A DNA stretch of 64,000 nt from Eucommia ulmoides (GCA_016647705.1 CM028335.1:2170001-2234000); one strand, 5' to 3'. Shown: positions 12,264-24,250, numbered from the stretch's first letter. Made by a program: numbers and translations. Notes: generated from the sequence alone by a model not told the origin.

Positions 12264-13362
12264 TTATAATAATCATCTCGACGATGTTTTGAATTTTTGG
12301 ACTTTTGTAGATAGAGGGGGAAGATCATGTGTATGCCTGCTCGTTGTTTTTGTAATTTGTAGAAATTTTTACACGGGTGGTGTAGATACTGCATTTTGTC
12401 TCGTCCAGTCAATGTTAAATTAAGTATAAGTTCAAATAAATTTTAAACTCAGGTTTAAAATGAATGAATTTTTACTTGAGATCACACTTTACAATATGTA
12501 AAAACAACCAAAGCCATGACAAAAATGCAAAAATGTTGAATTTGACAAAATACAGCTAAGTAAAAGTTTTGGGAACTTGTTTTCATCATCTTCCCGATTC
12601 TCCATTTCTTCCGCTATTAAAAATCTAGGGTGCGTTAGGTGGGTTTTTACCCAGTGAAAAATCTTAAGTATAAGAGTAAGTAGATGTTTTGGGAGAGTCA
12701 ATAGATGGAGAGGGAAGATCACATGTACGCCTACTTATTGTTTTTGTAATTTGTAGAATTTTTTACATGGGCAAGATTTTACCTAGTGAAAAATCTCGAG
12801 TGTGAGAGTAAGTAGATATTTTGAGAGAATAATACAGAATACTTGGTGAAATTAGAAAAGATATTTGCATGACATGAAAAGTTAGATTATCAGAGAATGT
12901 CGCAACCAACGGCGACATGTCGCGTGGAATTCGTTTGGGTGCTATTGTTAAGGGATCTCTCATGAGCGCCATATGGCGAGTCTAACCTACGTGAAAAGAG
13001 AAGATTTGTGTGACCTTATCGAAGTTGGATGTCCCCGAGACCTAGCCGATTCGAATGCCCTTAGCGTTTAGAGGTTGGCATATTGCCACATCATCAGTTA
13101 GCTACCACGTGGGCCACATAGAGGACACGTGTGCCACCAACTCGGATCAATCTCAATTTAATTTAATTTAGTTGTAATGATATCATTGTAAGTGAGTGTT
13201 TAAAAGCACATTTAATATTTAATGAAAAAAAATAATTTTTGGGTAATTTTAATTATTTGTTAATTAATTACTTTAAATATTTATCTATGTACTGTAAATT
13301 AGAATCATGTGGGCTACTAATTAAACTTCTTTTTTTTTTCTTTTTGTAATAAAACTTTAAAT

Positions 13363-13870
13363 CACTACAACAAAAACAGACTTTAGCGGCAATTTTATTA
13401 GTCACTAAAAACTCATTTTTTAGCCGCTAAATATTTTAGCAGTAATTCATACAACTGCCGCTAATACTGTAGTCGCTATAGGTTATAGCGGCTAATTTAT
13501 AATTGCCGCTAAATATGAAAGATTTAACGGCTATTTAGATTTCATATAGCGGCAAATTTAAATGCCACTAAAAATAAATAAATAAATATTAAATATTTAT
13601 TTACACATTTAGTGGCAAATAACGATTTAGCCCCTAATAGAAAAGATTTAGCAGTTATTTAAATTTTGTATAGAGACAAATTTATATGCTATTAAAAAAA
13701 TATTAAAAATTTATTTTGATATTTAGTGCGAAAAAAAAAACAATTTAGCCGCTAAATATACAAGATATTTAGCGGTTAACTTAGATTTCGTATAGCGGCA
13801 AATTAAAATACCGTATTTTTATATTTAGTAGCAATTAACAATTTAGCCGCTAAATATTTATAAGATAAAC
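13363..13870. repeat. Left terminus and subterminal repeat array of the CACTA element
   Basis: After the TIR, about a dozen degenerate copies of TTTAGCGGCAATT/TAGCCGCTAAATA alternate in orientation, separated by AT-rich spacers that are themselves repeated about every 120-130 bp. The right end (about 18480-18589) has a shorter array of the same motifs. Confidence 0.85.
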
Positions 13871-15019
13871 TTTAGAATTAATCACCAACAAAAATGCGAC
13901 TGAAAATATATACAAATAATTGAAAACATAGATCTAGTATCCCTAAAAAATGTTACAAAAAATACATCAATGAAATACTATTAAATTGAACTCCTAATTT
14001 AACATAAATCAATCATCTAAACTAATAATCTCCGAAATCCCTTGGAAGAGTGCAATGAACATCAAACGTCTAATTAGCCACAAAAAAAAAAAAAAAACAC
14101 TTGCATATATACGAAAACAGAAACATCAGACAAAAAAAAAAAAAAACAGAAACAACAAAAATAATAAATGGCATTCACGCAAAAATTTCGACATAATTCC
14201 CTTTGTTTGTCTAACATTCTCAAAGTGCTTGTCATTTAAATAACACTATCAAATATAACCAACACCCAATAAGACAATAACCAATACAACCACAACAATC
14301 AAAGTGGTGTTTAACAATTATTTTCGAAATTAACAATATAAATGATAAGTCTACCACTTAGGACATCGGAGCGCACCACCTAGGGCTACTAGAACATACC
14401 TTGAATATGGATTATCAAAACCATACGATTGCTCTTATATCAATAAAATATCCCTCAGTTGTTCAAAACACTTGCTTAATTTACCTTGTATTCTTGAACA
14501 TGAAAAATCGTTTTGATTTCCACAAAATGACATAATTAAACCTCAAACTAAGTTATAGATACGAAAAATATTTAAAAATCCAAAATAAAAAATTATCAAC
14601 AACAATTTTTGATATTCAGAACAAAACAAAATAGAACAGAACAGTTGTCTATTCTATTCTGTTTTGCGGACAGAAACAGAACAAAACAGTTCTGTTCTGC
14701 GGACAAAAACAGAACAGAACAGTTTTTGTTCTGTCCATAGAACGAAAACAACAGTCATGTTATGTTTCTATTCTATTTTAACAAAACACCCTATTCTGTT
14801 TGTTTTGTTTTGTTTTTTTCAAAATAGAACAGAACTTCTTGAACAATTTCGACAAGAAACAAAATATTTCAGGAAAATTTCTTTGTCACCCAATTTAGCA
14901 CAACGATTTTAGCAAACAATCAAAATTTCAACACAATGGTTTCAGCACAATTTTTTGTATCACCCAATTGAACTATAATTTACCGATTGAACTTATAGGA
15001 AAAAGTAAAAATTACTTAC

Positions 15020-17456
15020 GGGATTTTTGGAAGGTTGAGTTGGATCATTCGGAATATAAGTAGTTTGAACCTATCAAGATTGAGTGAAAAAGAATGAACA
15101 TGATAATTACAGCATAACGTAATAAATAAGATAAGATAAAAGTTAATGACTTCATTACCTTTTTTAATTGAGACCTATAGTTTGATGATGATAAATTTTT
15201 TCGAGATTCAGTTGAATCATTCGAAGTATAAATAGTTTGAACCTATAAAGATAAAGTAACATAAATGCATGACAATTAAACCAATAAGGTAACGAAATAA
15301 ATATGAGTTAATTAGTTTTTTACCTTTCTCGTTTGAGACCCATAATTTGATGATGTCAAATCTGACTGTATTATTACCTGCTCAATTTGATACTCAGACA
15401 AATTTGTTCGAGATTGATTTGAGGTATCTGTATTTTGTGAAATCTCATCAACCTATCAAATAAATTCACATATAAGCATTGGCAAGGTTTTAAATCGCGG
15501 TATCGGGTTACGTAACGGTAACGGTCGCGGTGTAACGGTATCGGGAGTATCGGCTTGTCCGTAACGGGAATCGGCCGTAACGGTCGTGAATTTATTAAAA
15601 TCACCAGAACATCCTCAAAAACTCAATAAGAGTAATTGTTTTACTCATTTAACCTTTAATAAACATATTATAATATGTATTATGACATTTTAGAGTTATA
15701 TACAACACAATAAAGACAAAAAAAAAAGACAAAAAACCGTCGTACTTAACAATCTTAAAAGAATAAGATGATGCACACAATACTTAATAAAAATATATTA
15801 CACAAACATAATAAAAGAGTAAATTGTACTTCTACATCATATTACAAAAACAATACACATATAAAATTATCAATACCAAAACGAATTGCGCTCAAGCTCT
15901 TCATAGTCGGCGTCGGCATAATTCATACTATTTATTAAAATCATAATTAAAGCTAATTAACACTAAATTAACCATTATATATATAGTTATACATATAATG
16001 TCATAAATAATAATGACAAAAAAAAATGCTATAAAAATAAAAGTTAGAAAATTTTAGGACTAAATTGTAAACAAGCCATTTATCATTTTATAAATCAATA
16101 TTATTTCCAAATCCCCTTAATTATCAACCAAACACACCCATGACCCACCCAAATCAACCGACACACTCACTCACACACCCAAATGAGATGGAGAAAGAGA
16201 GAGACGAACGGAGTGAGGCGAAGACGAGGAACTGCAACGCGATGGAGAGAGCTAAGACTGTGACGACGAGTTATTTCTATTAGGGTTTGGCGACGCCGCG
16301 ATTGATATCTCAACTTTTGGCAAGGAGCTCTTTGATTTTCTGCTAATTGATAATTTTTTTTTTTTTATCTTCTACTATTTTTTTCTTCACTTCTGCTCAA
16401 TTATATGGAAGATTCTCTGAAGAAAACTGAAAAACTAGAGCTCACATGGGTGTCGGACCTGAAAATAGAGTTGTATAGGCCGTAACGGCTGTAACGGCCG
16501 TAACGGCCTCAGTAACGGCTGTAACGGCCGTAACGGCCTCAGTAACAGCTGTAACGGCCGTTACAGCACCGTATCAGTCCGTAACGGCCCGATACGGTGC
16601 GAATCGTCCCTAAACTCCGGAATCGGCTGTGTAACGGTATCGGAGGGTTCGATTTCCGATACGAATTGACCGTTACGGTACGTAACGGCCGATATTTAAA
16701 ACCTTGTGCATTGGTCAATATAAATAACATGGTACATTGATAATGGTAAAATCAAACATTGACATATAAAATATTATTTGAATTAATCGTGTTATTACCT
16801 TTGCCATTTGAAACTTACAATTCTACGATGACAACTTTTTGGAATTTTGATTTAAGGCATCCTGAGAGTTAGAGTTAACTTGAACCTATCACCGTATAAT
16901 TCACATATCCCACATGATACAAATACAAACATTATAAAACAATTCACAATGAAAAACTACAATAAATTAAATAAGTACAAACACTTACATTAGGTGTCCC
17001 TAACATGATATTAGCTTGCAAATTTTTAAAATTTTGATTTGAAGTATGCCGAGTGTTAGAAGTGATTTGAACCTATCATCGTATAATACACATATCCCAC
17101 CAATACATATACAAACATATAACATTATAGAATAATTCACAACGAAAAACTAGGACAAATAAAATAAGTACAAACACTCACCTCAGTTGTACCTAACGTG
17201 ATGTCACGTTGCACTCTTGGTCCTTGTTGACTTGAAACAATTTTTCAAACAATTGCAAACGGTTGTCCATTTTTTATTTCATCTCTGCATGCTTATGTTT
17301 CATTTCGTCTAGCTCTTTCCTCAATTTTTCATTTTCTTCGTTAATCGGATTATTCGATATTACAAGATTATCTACTATATTAGATTGTTTGCCACATATA
17401 ACTGAACGAGTGGGCCCTAAGTCATATGTACGCTCGATCTTTTCCAATTGCTCGAG
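15020..17456 (-). pseudogene. Decayed CACTA-borne gene with iterated short exons
   Basis: On the minus strand an exon at 17182-17456 (preceded by a TTGTAG acceptor, followed by GTGAGT) starts LEQLEKIERTYDLGPTRS. It contains a Glu/Lys-rich coiled-coil-like stretch (NEENEKLRKELDEMKHKH), then a TAA and a frame slip. Downstream are small exons with AG/GT borders, all phase 0: 16989-17072 (28 codons), 16799-16885 (29, with TAG at codon 21), 15324-15452 (43), 15159-15242 (28) and 15020-15070 (17). All start V-Q or V-D, and most share a T-S-N core, so they arose by exon duplication. The nested element at 15483-16706 sits in one of the introns. The location suggests the second (TNPA-like or Transposase_24-like) gene of a CACTA element; this is inference. 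Confidence 0.6.
15483..16706. mobile_element. Nested 1.2-kb non-autonomous TIR element, possibly hAT
   Basis: It begins CAAGGTTTTAAAT and ends ATTTAAAACCTTG, and inverted homology continues inwards through the unusual sequence of repeated GTAACGG/CCGTTAC words. The flanks agcattgg (15475-15482) and tgcattgg (16707-16714) form an 8-bp duplication with one mismatch, the size expected for hAT elements. The right subterminal part (about 16478-16700) is a dense array of TAACGGC words. The interior (about 16140-16340) holds a purine-rich gene-like stretch without a long frame. No transposase. Confidence 0.75.
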
Positions 17457-17801
17457 CTACAACACAAATAATCAAGCAGATGAATCAACAGTAAAGCTAA
17501 CTCTTCAATCTCATCCTTAACGGAAAGGCAACACATGAAGAAGTGAATATAATTAAGAATTTAGATACATCTAATTCGGAATAGCCATGGGCATAGATCC
17601 TCTAATTGATGCCATAATCCAGGATTCGGGAACGCCCATGGTTTTGGCGAAGGAGGAGGTAACCTCCTATAGCGAACAATTTATATACTAGTTTGCAATG
17701 GTAATACAACAAATAAAAAGGTAATGAAACCAAATATCTTTGCAATCCGATTAGTTTGCGTGTGTAACCATTTGTAAATGCAAAATCAACCAAGTGAATA
17801 A

Positions 17802-18075
17802 ATCAATCAACAAAACATACCGATTCAACTGGTGCACAATTGATTCAACGACGATAGAGAGAACAACGATTAGGAGGTCTTTGGCCGGCAAGGTGGGTGG
17901 ACAACGATGGCGTTGCATAAATATCGATTCAAAGAGATTACTTGAATGCCCAAACCAAATGAGAAATCAACCAACAAAACATACTTAGTGCACGATTGAT
18001 TCAACAGCAATTGCGAGAACGAAAATTGAAAGCTCTTTCGCCGGCGCTGTGGTTAGACAACGACGGCGCTGCGGC
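17802..18075. repeat. 164-bp direct repeat inside the CACTA element
   Basis: A segment starting atcaatcaacaaaacatac (17802) recurs at 17966 as atcaaccaacaaaacatac. The matching part continues through gtgcac(a/g)attgattcaac to the gacaacga(t/c)ggcg block. The second copy is more GC-rich. Overlapping open frames here are products of the repeat. Confidence 0.75.
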
Positions 18076-18689
18076 GATTGAGAGAGAAGTCGAACCGATT
18101 GAGAGAACGGTTGGTGCGATTGAAGCTCACGATTGAGAACACCAACTAGGGCTTTCATATCTGTACGATCTTCAACACGAACTAGCTCCCATCAATTAAG
18201 CAACGACGAGCACGATCTTCGATCAACACAAACTTGGGGGCGAGGAAGATGAGATTTTTTCGCGATTTCAACTTCTCGTCCATAGATATGTCGGCTATTC
18301 TGTTTTGGAATTCAGCCTCTGTGTTCTTCATTCGCTTTTTCTTTTTTTATCCTTTAATTGTTATGTATGCCTAATGAAATAATTGTTTTTAACTTTTTAA
18401 TTATTGATTTTAATTAAATTTTTTAATTAAAAAAATCGATATCCAAATTTGGCGCCAAAATTTTCTACTAAAATTATGACATTTAGCGGCAATTATAATA
18501 AATTAGCGGCAATTAAATAAATAGCCACTAAAAATATATCATTAGCGGCTATTTTTTAACTGCCGCTATAGTCCATTTTTGTTGTAGTGAATTTTTCATA
18601 TATAATTCAGTGGGTGAAAATAATCTCCAATCCTCTAATAGATTTCAACCGTTCTATTAATAAATAAATAAAAAAATATATGGAACTCG

Positions 18690-19270
18690 GATTGTTCTGA
18701 TCTATATCTATTATATAAAACAAGATGGACAAAATAGCTATCGACATTTTTCAGCTGTCTAATTTCATAGGAGACAAAGAATAATTCAGATCAAAACAAA
18801 TTTTAATATAATAAAAGATGACGGATTTAAGAGCTCTAAGGTATGTTATGATGGAAAAGAAAAAGAGAAATAAAAATAATTTTTTTTTATCCTTTGTGGA
18901 AGAAAAATCATTTTTCTTCGGGTTGTTTGGTTGAAGGGATAGAAAAAGAGAAAAATATAATATTTTATATGTAATAAAAAATAAAAGAAAAAAATATACA
19001 CTCATTTAATTTACTATTTTACCTTTATATATTATAAAATAAAATAAGAATTTTATCAATAAAAAAATGAACAATTCTTTAACTAATAAAAAATAATTAA
19101 TTAAAATAGGATTATAAGTATAGCAATCAACATTAAAGTTGAATACAATATACGTAAATTACTAACAAATGAAATCAAAACAAAACAAAACAAAATCACG
19201 GTGAAGTGACGAGTAGATACATAACAAGGGGTATAATGGTAACTTTATTACTATTTCCAACATATCTATC
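18690..19270. repeat. Copy C of the 3.47-kb unit, truncated
   Basis: It matches 1-730 and 9983-10700 from attgttctgatct through the foldback element, then loses homology near 19270. It is more diverged from A and B than they are from each other. In C the foldback element is complete (about 18837-19453). Confidence 0.85.
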
Positions 19271-19453
19271 CATTTCCATCCCATTTTCGAGAGGAAAAAA
19301 ATGGGCGGGAATGCACTTTTTCACATATTTTTTTTTCTATTTGATTTTCCTCTCGAACCAAACACACAAAAAAAATTAAAAATAATAATTTTCTACCATT
19401 TTTTCTTTTTCTTTTTCCATTCACCCTTTTCCACCCAACCAAAAATACCCTAA
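18837..19453. mobile_element. Foldback element with TTTGGTTGGG end, full-length copy
   Basis: The left side runs aaggtatgtt...gatggaaaagaaaaag. The right side, ctttttccattcacccttttccacccaaccaaaaatacc, is its inverted counterpart. Copies A (about 139-760) and B (about 10120-10720) lack the right arm. A MITE-like element of uncertain superfamily; no coding capacity. Confidence 0.65.
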
Positions 19454-19587
19454 ATATTTGTAAGTCGTATGATATCTTAGAAGACAAAGAATGTTTAAAA
19501 TTAAACTAAAATATAACATACACACACACACATATATAATATTTTAATATTTAACCTTATATATCTTGTACCTAAATTATACAGGTT

Positions 19588-19738
19588 AATAGCACTTTAC
19601 TCCCTGTGTTGGCACTTATCCCCCTGTGATTTGCACTTAATTCCAAAATCACAGGGGGTAAGTGCCAAGTCAAAAACTATACGGGGTTAAGTACAAATCT
19701 GCTAAACCATAGGGGTAAAGTTATATTTACCCAAATTA
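19588..19738. repeat. Small foldback element with strong central hairpin
   Basis: ggcacttatccccctgtgat (from 19611) pairs with atcacagggggtaagtgcc (ending 19666) across a short loop. Outer arms with ctttactccctgtg and cataggggtaaag also pair. The rest of 19500-21700 is AT-rich with no gene recognised. Confidence 0.65.
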
Positions 19739-20910
19739 TATTATCTTTCCTCAATTATTTATTATATAAAACTGTTTGCACTAAATTTTTGCTTAAATAT
19801 TTTACCTTCATATTTTGAGAAGCTATTCAAAGAAATTCTCATTAAATTTAGTATTAACAAAAAGTATTTTTAATCTTTAATTTTAATTAGATTTGTGAAT
19901 AGAAAGTGTTTAGTTTTCATTTAATTTTGGGGTATTAATTATAAAAAAATATAAAAATTAAAGGTAATAATCAGTTATATTTTAGGAAAATTTGCACTTT
20001 TGGTCTAAAGTTTGGGGATGAATTCCATTATTTTGGAGGGTTTTCATAATTTTCCGTCGGCATCCCTCTCTCTTTTTGCAACTATAACAAGCTAGTTTTA
20101 TTCAAAATCTGTATTTTCACTAATACACCTCGTAATTATGGAGAACAATTTTTTTTAAGAATTTAAAAATTAAGAGGGTTCATATAAAAATTTAATTGAA
20201 TTTTTATTAAAAAATGTGAGTATTTTTTTTTCATAACTTAATAAAAGATTTATAAAATTAAAAGAGAATTAATTAAATATAGGGATAAAAATTTTACTCT
20301 CCATTATTTATACAAGATTTATAAAAAAAAAAAAAAAAAAAAAGGATTTATATAAATATATAAGGATTTTAAATAATTTTTTATTAAAAAAATTATTTTA
20401 AATGATTATGAGATGTATGATTATAAGAACAAATTTGGGGAACAAAATTACTTCTTACAAATGTAAAAAGCGAGAGGAACGCGAAAAATAAGAAAATTAT
20501 TCCCAAAGTAATTTATTTGGTCCAATTTCTCAACAAAATGTTCGATTATACTAAATTAAAGCCAAATTGAAATAGAGTTGGTAATAAATTATTCGTTACT
20601 TTGAATAGAGGTGGTGATAGATTATTTTAATTTTATTTGTGGGAGAATGAGTGAAATTTACCCCAAGAGTTAGATAATTGGGTTATTCTTAGTAACAAAG
20701 CTGAAATTGTGTCGTTCTTAGGTAATCTCTAGCTGGAAAGTACGGGTACTAATGAGGGTAAAAATCATAAGATAACTCCATACATTAAAGTCTAGTGGGT
20801 CAATACCGAAATTGGCTTAAATGAGAATCTCATATCTTATAAAATTTGAGAAATAAGTAATTATCAATTCGGGTCGAAAAACTACAGTCCATAATGGTGT
20901 AACATTTGAA

Positions 20911-21375
20911 CTAGGGTTGATCATGGGCTTAGGGGGCTGTCAAATCCGGAACCCTTTTTTCAAGGCTTGGGCATAAGTTCTGAGCCCATAGGCAGGGTTA
21001 AGGCCTAAAAATTTAGGCTTGATCAATTTTAGGGTCGTGCTTGGGCACGACCATTTTAGTTCGGCTAGACCCGATCCGATCATTATATATATATGTATCG
21101 AATTATGGATGTATTCATTTTATTTGAGTATGAATTAAAGTATTTTTTTAGTGTGAAATGTGAATGAATGTATTTTATAATTTTTATTTGTATTTTAGTG
21201 TTTATTTTTTAAATTATAAAAATATATATATAGGGTTGAGTTTAAGTTTAATTTTTTTTGTAAGGTCAAGCTTGGACAAAATATTAGGGCTGACCATAGG
21301 TCCGAGCCGGATTAGGGCCTAACATTTTTTCATAATACTCTACGTAAAGCCGACCCGGCCCATGATCACCCCTAA
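20911..21375. mobile_element. 465-bp foldback element upstream of S1FA
   Basis: The ends CTAGGGTTGATCATGGGC and GCCCATGATCACCCCTAA are inverted. tttgaa occurs directly outside both ends (20905-20910, 21376-21381), a possible target duplication. The inside is GC-richer at the ends (words like GGCTTGGGC, CCGACCCGG). A related element is at about 36158-36640. Confidence 0.7.
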
Positions 21376-21795
21376 TTTGAATCGGTCAAATATGTTTTGA
21401 CTTATCTTCCTTAAATCAGACAGATATTGTTATTCCTAAATCAAGAAGATATTATTCTTTCCAAATCCAAAAGATTTTACTCTATAAATACAAGTTACAT
21501 TTATGATTGAAAATATCACTTAAATTTCTCAAACTTATTCTCACGCCAGGTGTTGATCAAGAGTTTAGGAATTAAAACCATTGACGAAATTTCAGCGTTA
21601 TCACGTGCTCTTAGTTCTTCTTATTTATGATATTAAAAGTTGTTTGAATTCTGAATATAATAAAGTTTGAGGACCTAAAGATAATTTTTCACCCGACTGC
21701 TTTTTGTTGATGCTGTGTCTAGAGCTTCCACTTCGGCTCCATCTCGAACTCTACGAAATCGAAGGCACTGAAGATCTTCTCTGATCCCGGCAGCC

Positions 21796-24250
21796 ATGGA
21801 TTACGAGCCGGACTTCGACGATCACATCTCGCCGTCGTTCGATCACGCGGTAACCTTTCGAATCTCTCAATCTAGATCTTTCTGGTTCGATTGAATTTTA
21901 TTTCTAGATCTCTAACGCTGCGGTTTAGGGTTTGTTTTAGATCTATGTTATGTTATCAACATCAGATCTAAACTTAACCTTGTTTCGGCCATAGATTTGT
22001 TTAAATTTTGGTTTCTTTTTGCCCCGCGATATAGTTTGAGATTGCATGTTTAAAGTTCTCAATCTCATAGACGAGAGCGTTCCGGTTTCGCAATTTAGGT
22101 TTTCATATTGCTAGACTGGAAAGGAAGAAGGAAAATGCTTTAGATTTTGGTGCTGGACTTTTAGGGTTCGTTTGGTTGTTCTTCGATTCGCACGCAAATT
22201 GAACTAATTTTAATTAGGCAATTTATGAATTGTTTTGGTTGTAAGAATTAAAATCGCTTAAATTTGCTAGCAAACCATTTTAGTTCTAGTCCTAGCGCAA
22301 TTTTCTCGTGTAATTGAAGTAAAATATAGATTGAAAATTTAACCAGAGTAAAACATTTGTATTGTTCGCTTGTTCCAACAAACAATGTATAAATTTGATT
22401 AAATCATAGGTAAATGGAGAAAATATGCAAATCAATTCATCGAAAACATGATAACTAGAAAAATAGTATAATTTGGGCAACCAAACGGGACTTGGAGAAT
22501 ATGTTATTTTACTCGAAATTTCTGCTTACTTTTTTCATTTTTAAGATCGAATATTGAATCTTAGATTTTTTTTTATTGAATTGGTCTAATAGACAGCAGT
22601 AATGGAAAATACGGGATTTTAATCGTTTCAAACTTTGAATAATGCCCGATCATATAGTCCTAGCCCTAGCTTATTCAATTGAATACTAAAATACGCGAAA
22701 GAATGAATAATTTTTTGTTTATGAATTATAGCAATCGAAATTGAAGCTGTGGAATTGGAATTTGAAATGTGAAAAAATTCTAAAATTTTACCCGCGAAAC
22801 GGATCATTTTTAATTCCAATTCCATTCAACCAAACACTGCCTTAATGCAAATGCATCCATTCGGGGTGGCTAAAAGATGTAATTTTTACATCATCATTCT
22901 CTTCCTCCCCCTCTTTATCTCCAGGAGGAAGAAACCAAGGTTGAAAAATGAAGGATCGGAGAGCTCCTGTGGAAGCTCTCAGTATGTAATGTAATCTTTT
23001 TTGGCTGAATCATTACATGCTAATATATATGTATGCATATGTGTGTGTGTATATGTATCTAGCTCTACTTATACTATTCCATGTTCGGAAAATTATACTT
23101 TTTGGTCCCTAAAGCATGGGGTGGGTGTTTATGCGGGCCCTGAGGTTTGCGAAATTTCAAATTTGGTCCCTCAAGTTTCACATTTGTTTCAATTACTTAA
23201 AAATAAAAGCCTTGCTAATGATTTCAGGCGGAAAATGAGTTGTGCTCAACACGTGGCCTTCTAAATCTAATAAAGATATTTTTGTCATTTCATCACTCCA
23301 ATAAGCCTAAGACGTGTTCCACTTCCTGTAACCTTTCCCCAACAACGATTCGTCTGAAAAATGAAAGAAATAAACCATATTGTTGTTAAGGAAAGTCTGA
23401 GCAGAAACCCATTTTACATCAAAAATCATTAATAACGTTTTCAATTTTTCGAATTGAAACAAATGTGGATCTGGAGGGATCAAATGTGCAATTTGGCAAA
23501 CTTCAAAGTCTAGTAGTCCACATCACTTGGTTGTAAGAAGTAAAAACAGAAAACACTGAAATTAGGTAGCTAAACTGAACAATTGTATGATTCTTTGTTC
23601 AAAGAAATAAACAATATGTAAATTTAATTAAATCATAGGTAAATGGAGAAATATAAAAATAAATTCATCAAAAGTAGGATAATTTAGACAACCGAACAAA
23701 CCCTTAATAAATTTTGTTAAGGACAAATTTACAAATCGCTTCTTGATATGAAAATACTTTCTTCAAATATACCTTTACCCAAACGCATCATAAAAGTTTG
23801 GTTTCTTGTGTTGCTGTTTAACGATTTTATCCCGATTTATATTGCATTAGAATCAATTCATAAAAAATAGGATAATTTAGAGAACCAAACGGACCCTCAA
23901 TAAACTTTTGCCCGAACGCGCCATAAAAAATTGGTTTCTTGTATAGCTGTTTAACGATTTCATCCTGATAATATATATATATATATATTGTGGAAAACCA
24001 TTTTTGAATAGAAGTTTTTTGATTTTATGAACAGAAAAATGTGGTGAATGATGGTGAAGTGAAAGGGTTCAACCCGGGATTGATGGTGTTGCTGCTTGTT
24101 GGTGGGCTGGTGGTGTTGTTTCTGATCGGGAACTATGCGCTCTACTTGTATGCCCAGAAAACGCTTCCTCCTAAGAAAAAGAAGCCGGTCTCGAAGAAGA
24201 AGATGAAGAGGGAGAAACTGAAGCGAGGTGTTTCTGCTCCTGGAGAATAA
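21796..24250 (+). CDS. S1FA: S1FA-like small DNA-binding protein
   Basis: There are two coding exons, 21796-21849 and 24035-24250, joined in phase 0 across a 2.2-kb intron, giving 89 residues, close to the usual 70-90 of this plant family. The ATG is in good context (agccATGG). Exon 1 is acidic ([10 protein letters not shown]). Exon 2 has the family signature GFNPGL, a hydrophobic stretch of about 20 residues ending [10 protein letters not shown], then [20 protein letters not shown], and ends GVSAPGE. S1FA was described as a factor binding the S1F negative element of plastid ribosomal protein gene promoters. The basic tail is a nuclear-localisation and DNA-binding candidate. The hydrophobic run looks like a membrane span and does not fit a simple soluble factor. 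The intron holds several repeats (22163-22490, 23090-23514). Confidence 0.95.
22163..22490. mobile_element. Foldback element in S1FA intron 1
   Basis: gggttcgtttggttgttc and gggcaaccaaacggga are inverted ends. The inside, with aaatttgattaaatcataggtaaatggagaaa, recurs at about 23625-23705, in IMPA9 intron 8 and in RH57 intron 11. This is a dispersed MITE-like family. Confidence 0.65.
23090..23514. repeat. Dispersed repeat shared with the tandem array
   Basis: It contains ctttttggtccctaaag, then cggaaaatgagttgtgctcaacacgtggcc and onwards. The latter part is homologous to about 775-1010 (copy A) and 10730-10970 (copy B). A shorter relative is at 43866-44045. The shared words are gaaacaaatgtgga and tcaaatgtgcaatttg. 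Confidence 0.75.

Larger units (their letters stand above)
9983..13362. repeat. Copy B of the 3.47-kb unit (main part)
   Basis: It aligns with 1-2292 followed by 8803-9878, without the copia element. It continues at 18593-18689 beyond the CACTA insertion. It differs from copy A by substitutions, small indels and microsatellite length (TA tract about 10284-10332). Both copies keep a minus-strand open frame (9315-9515 and 12763-12972), which I attribute to recent duplication and not to selection. Confidence 0.9.
13363..18589. mobile_element. CACTA (En/Spm, CMC) DNA transposon, non-autonomous or decayed
   Basis: The ends are CACTACAACAAAAA and its reverse complement TTTTTGTTGTAGTG, with inverted homology continuing for about 25 bp. 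The 3-bp duplication aat flanks it at 13360-13362 and 18590-18592. Both ends carry many short subterminal repeats in both orientations (TAGCGGC, GCCGCTAAA), which is typical of CACTA elements and serves as transposase binding sites in the family. Length is about 5.2 kb. No intact transposase is visible. The interior contains a broken minus-strand gene (15020-17456), a nested element (15483-16706) and a 164-bp tandem repeat. The empty site is in copy A at 9879-9881. Confidence 0.93.

Noticed and set aside
13363-18589. Full autonomous CACTA transposase
   Set aside because: No transposase catalytic domain is visible in the 5.2 kb; only a broken second-gene remnant remains.
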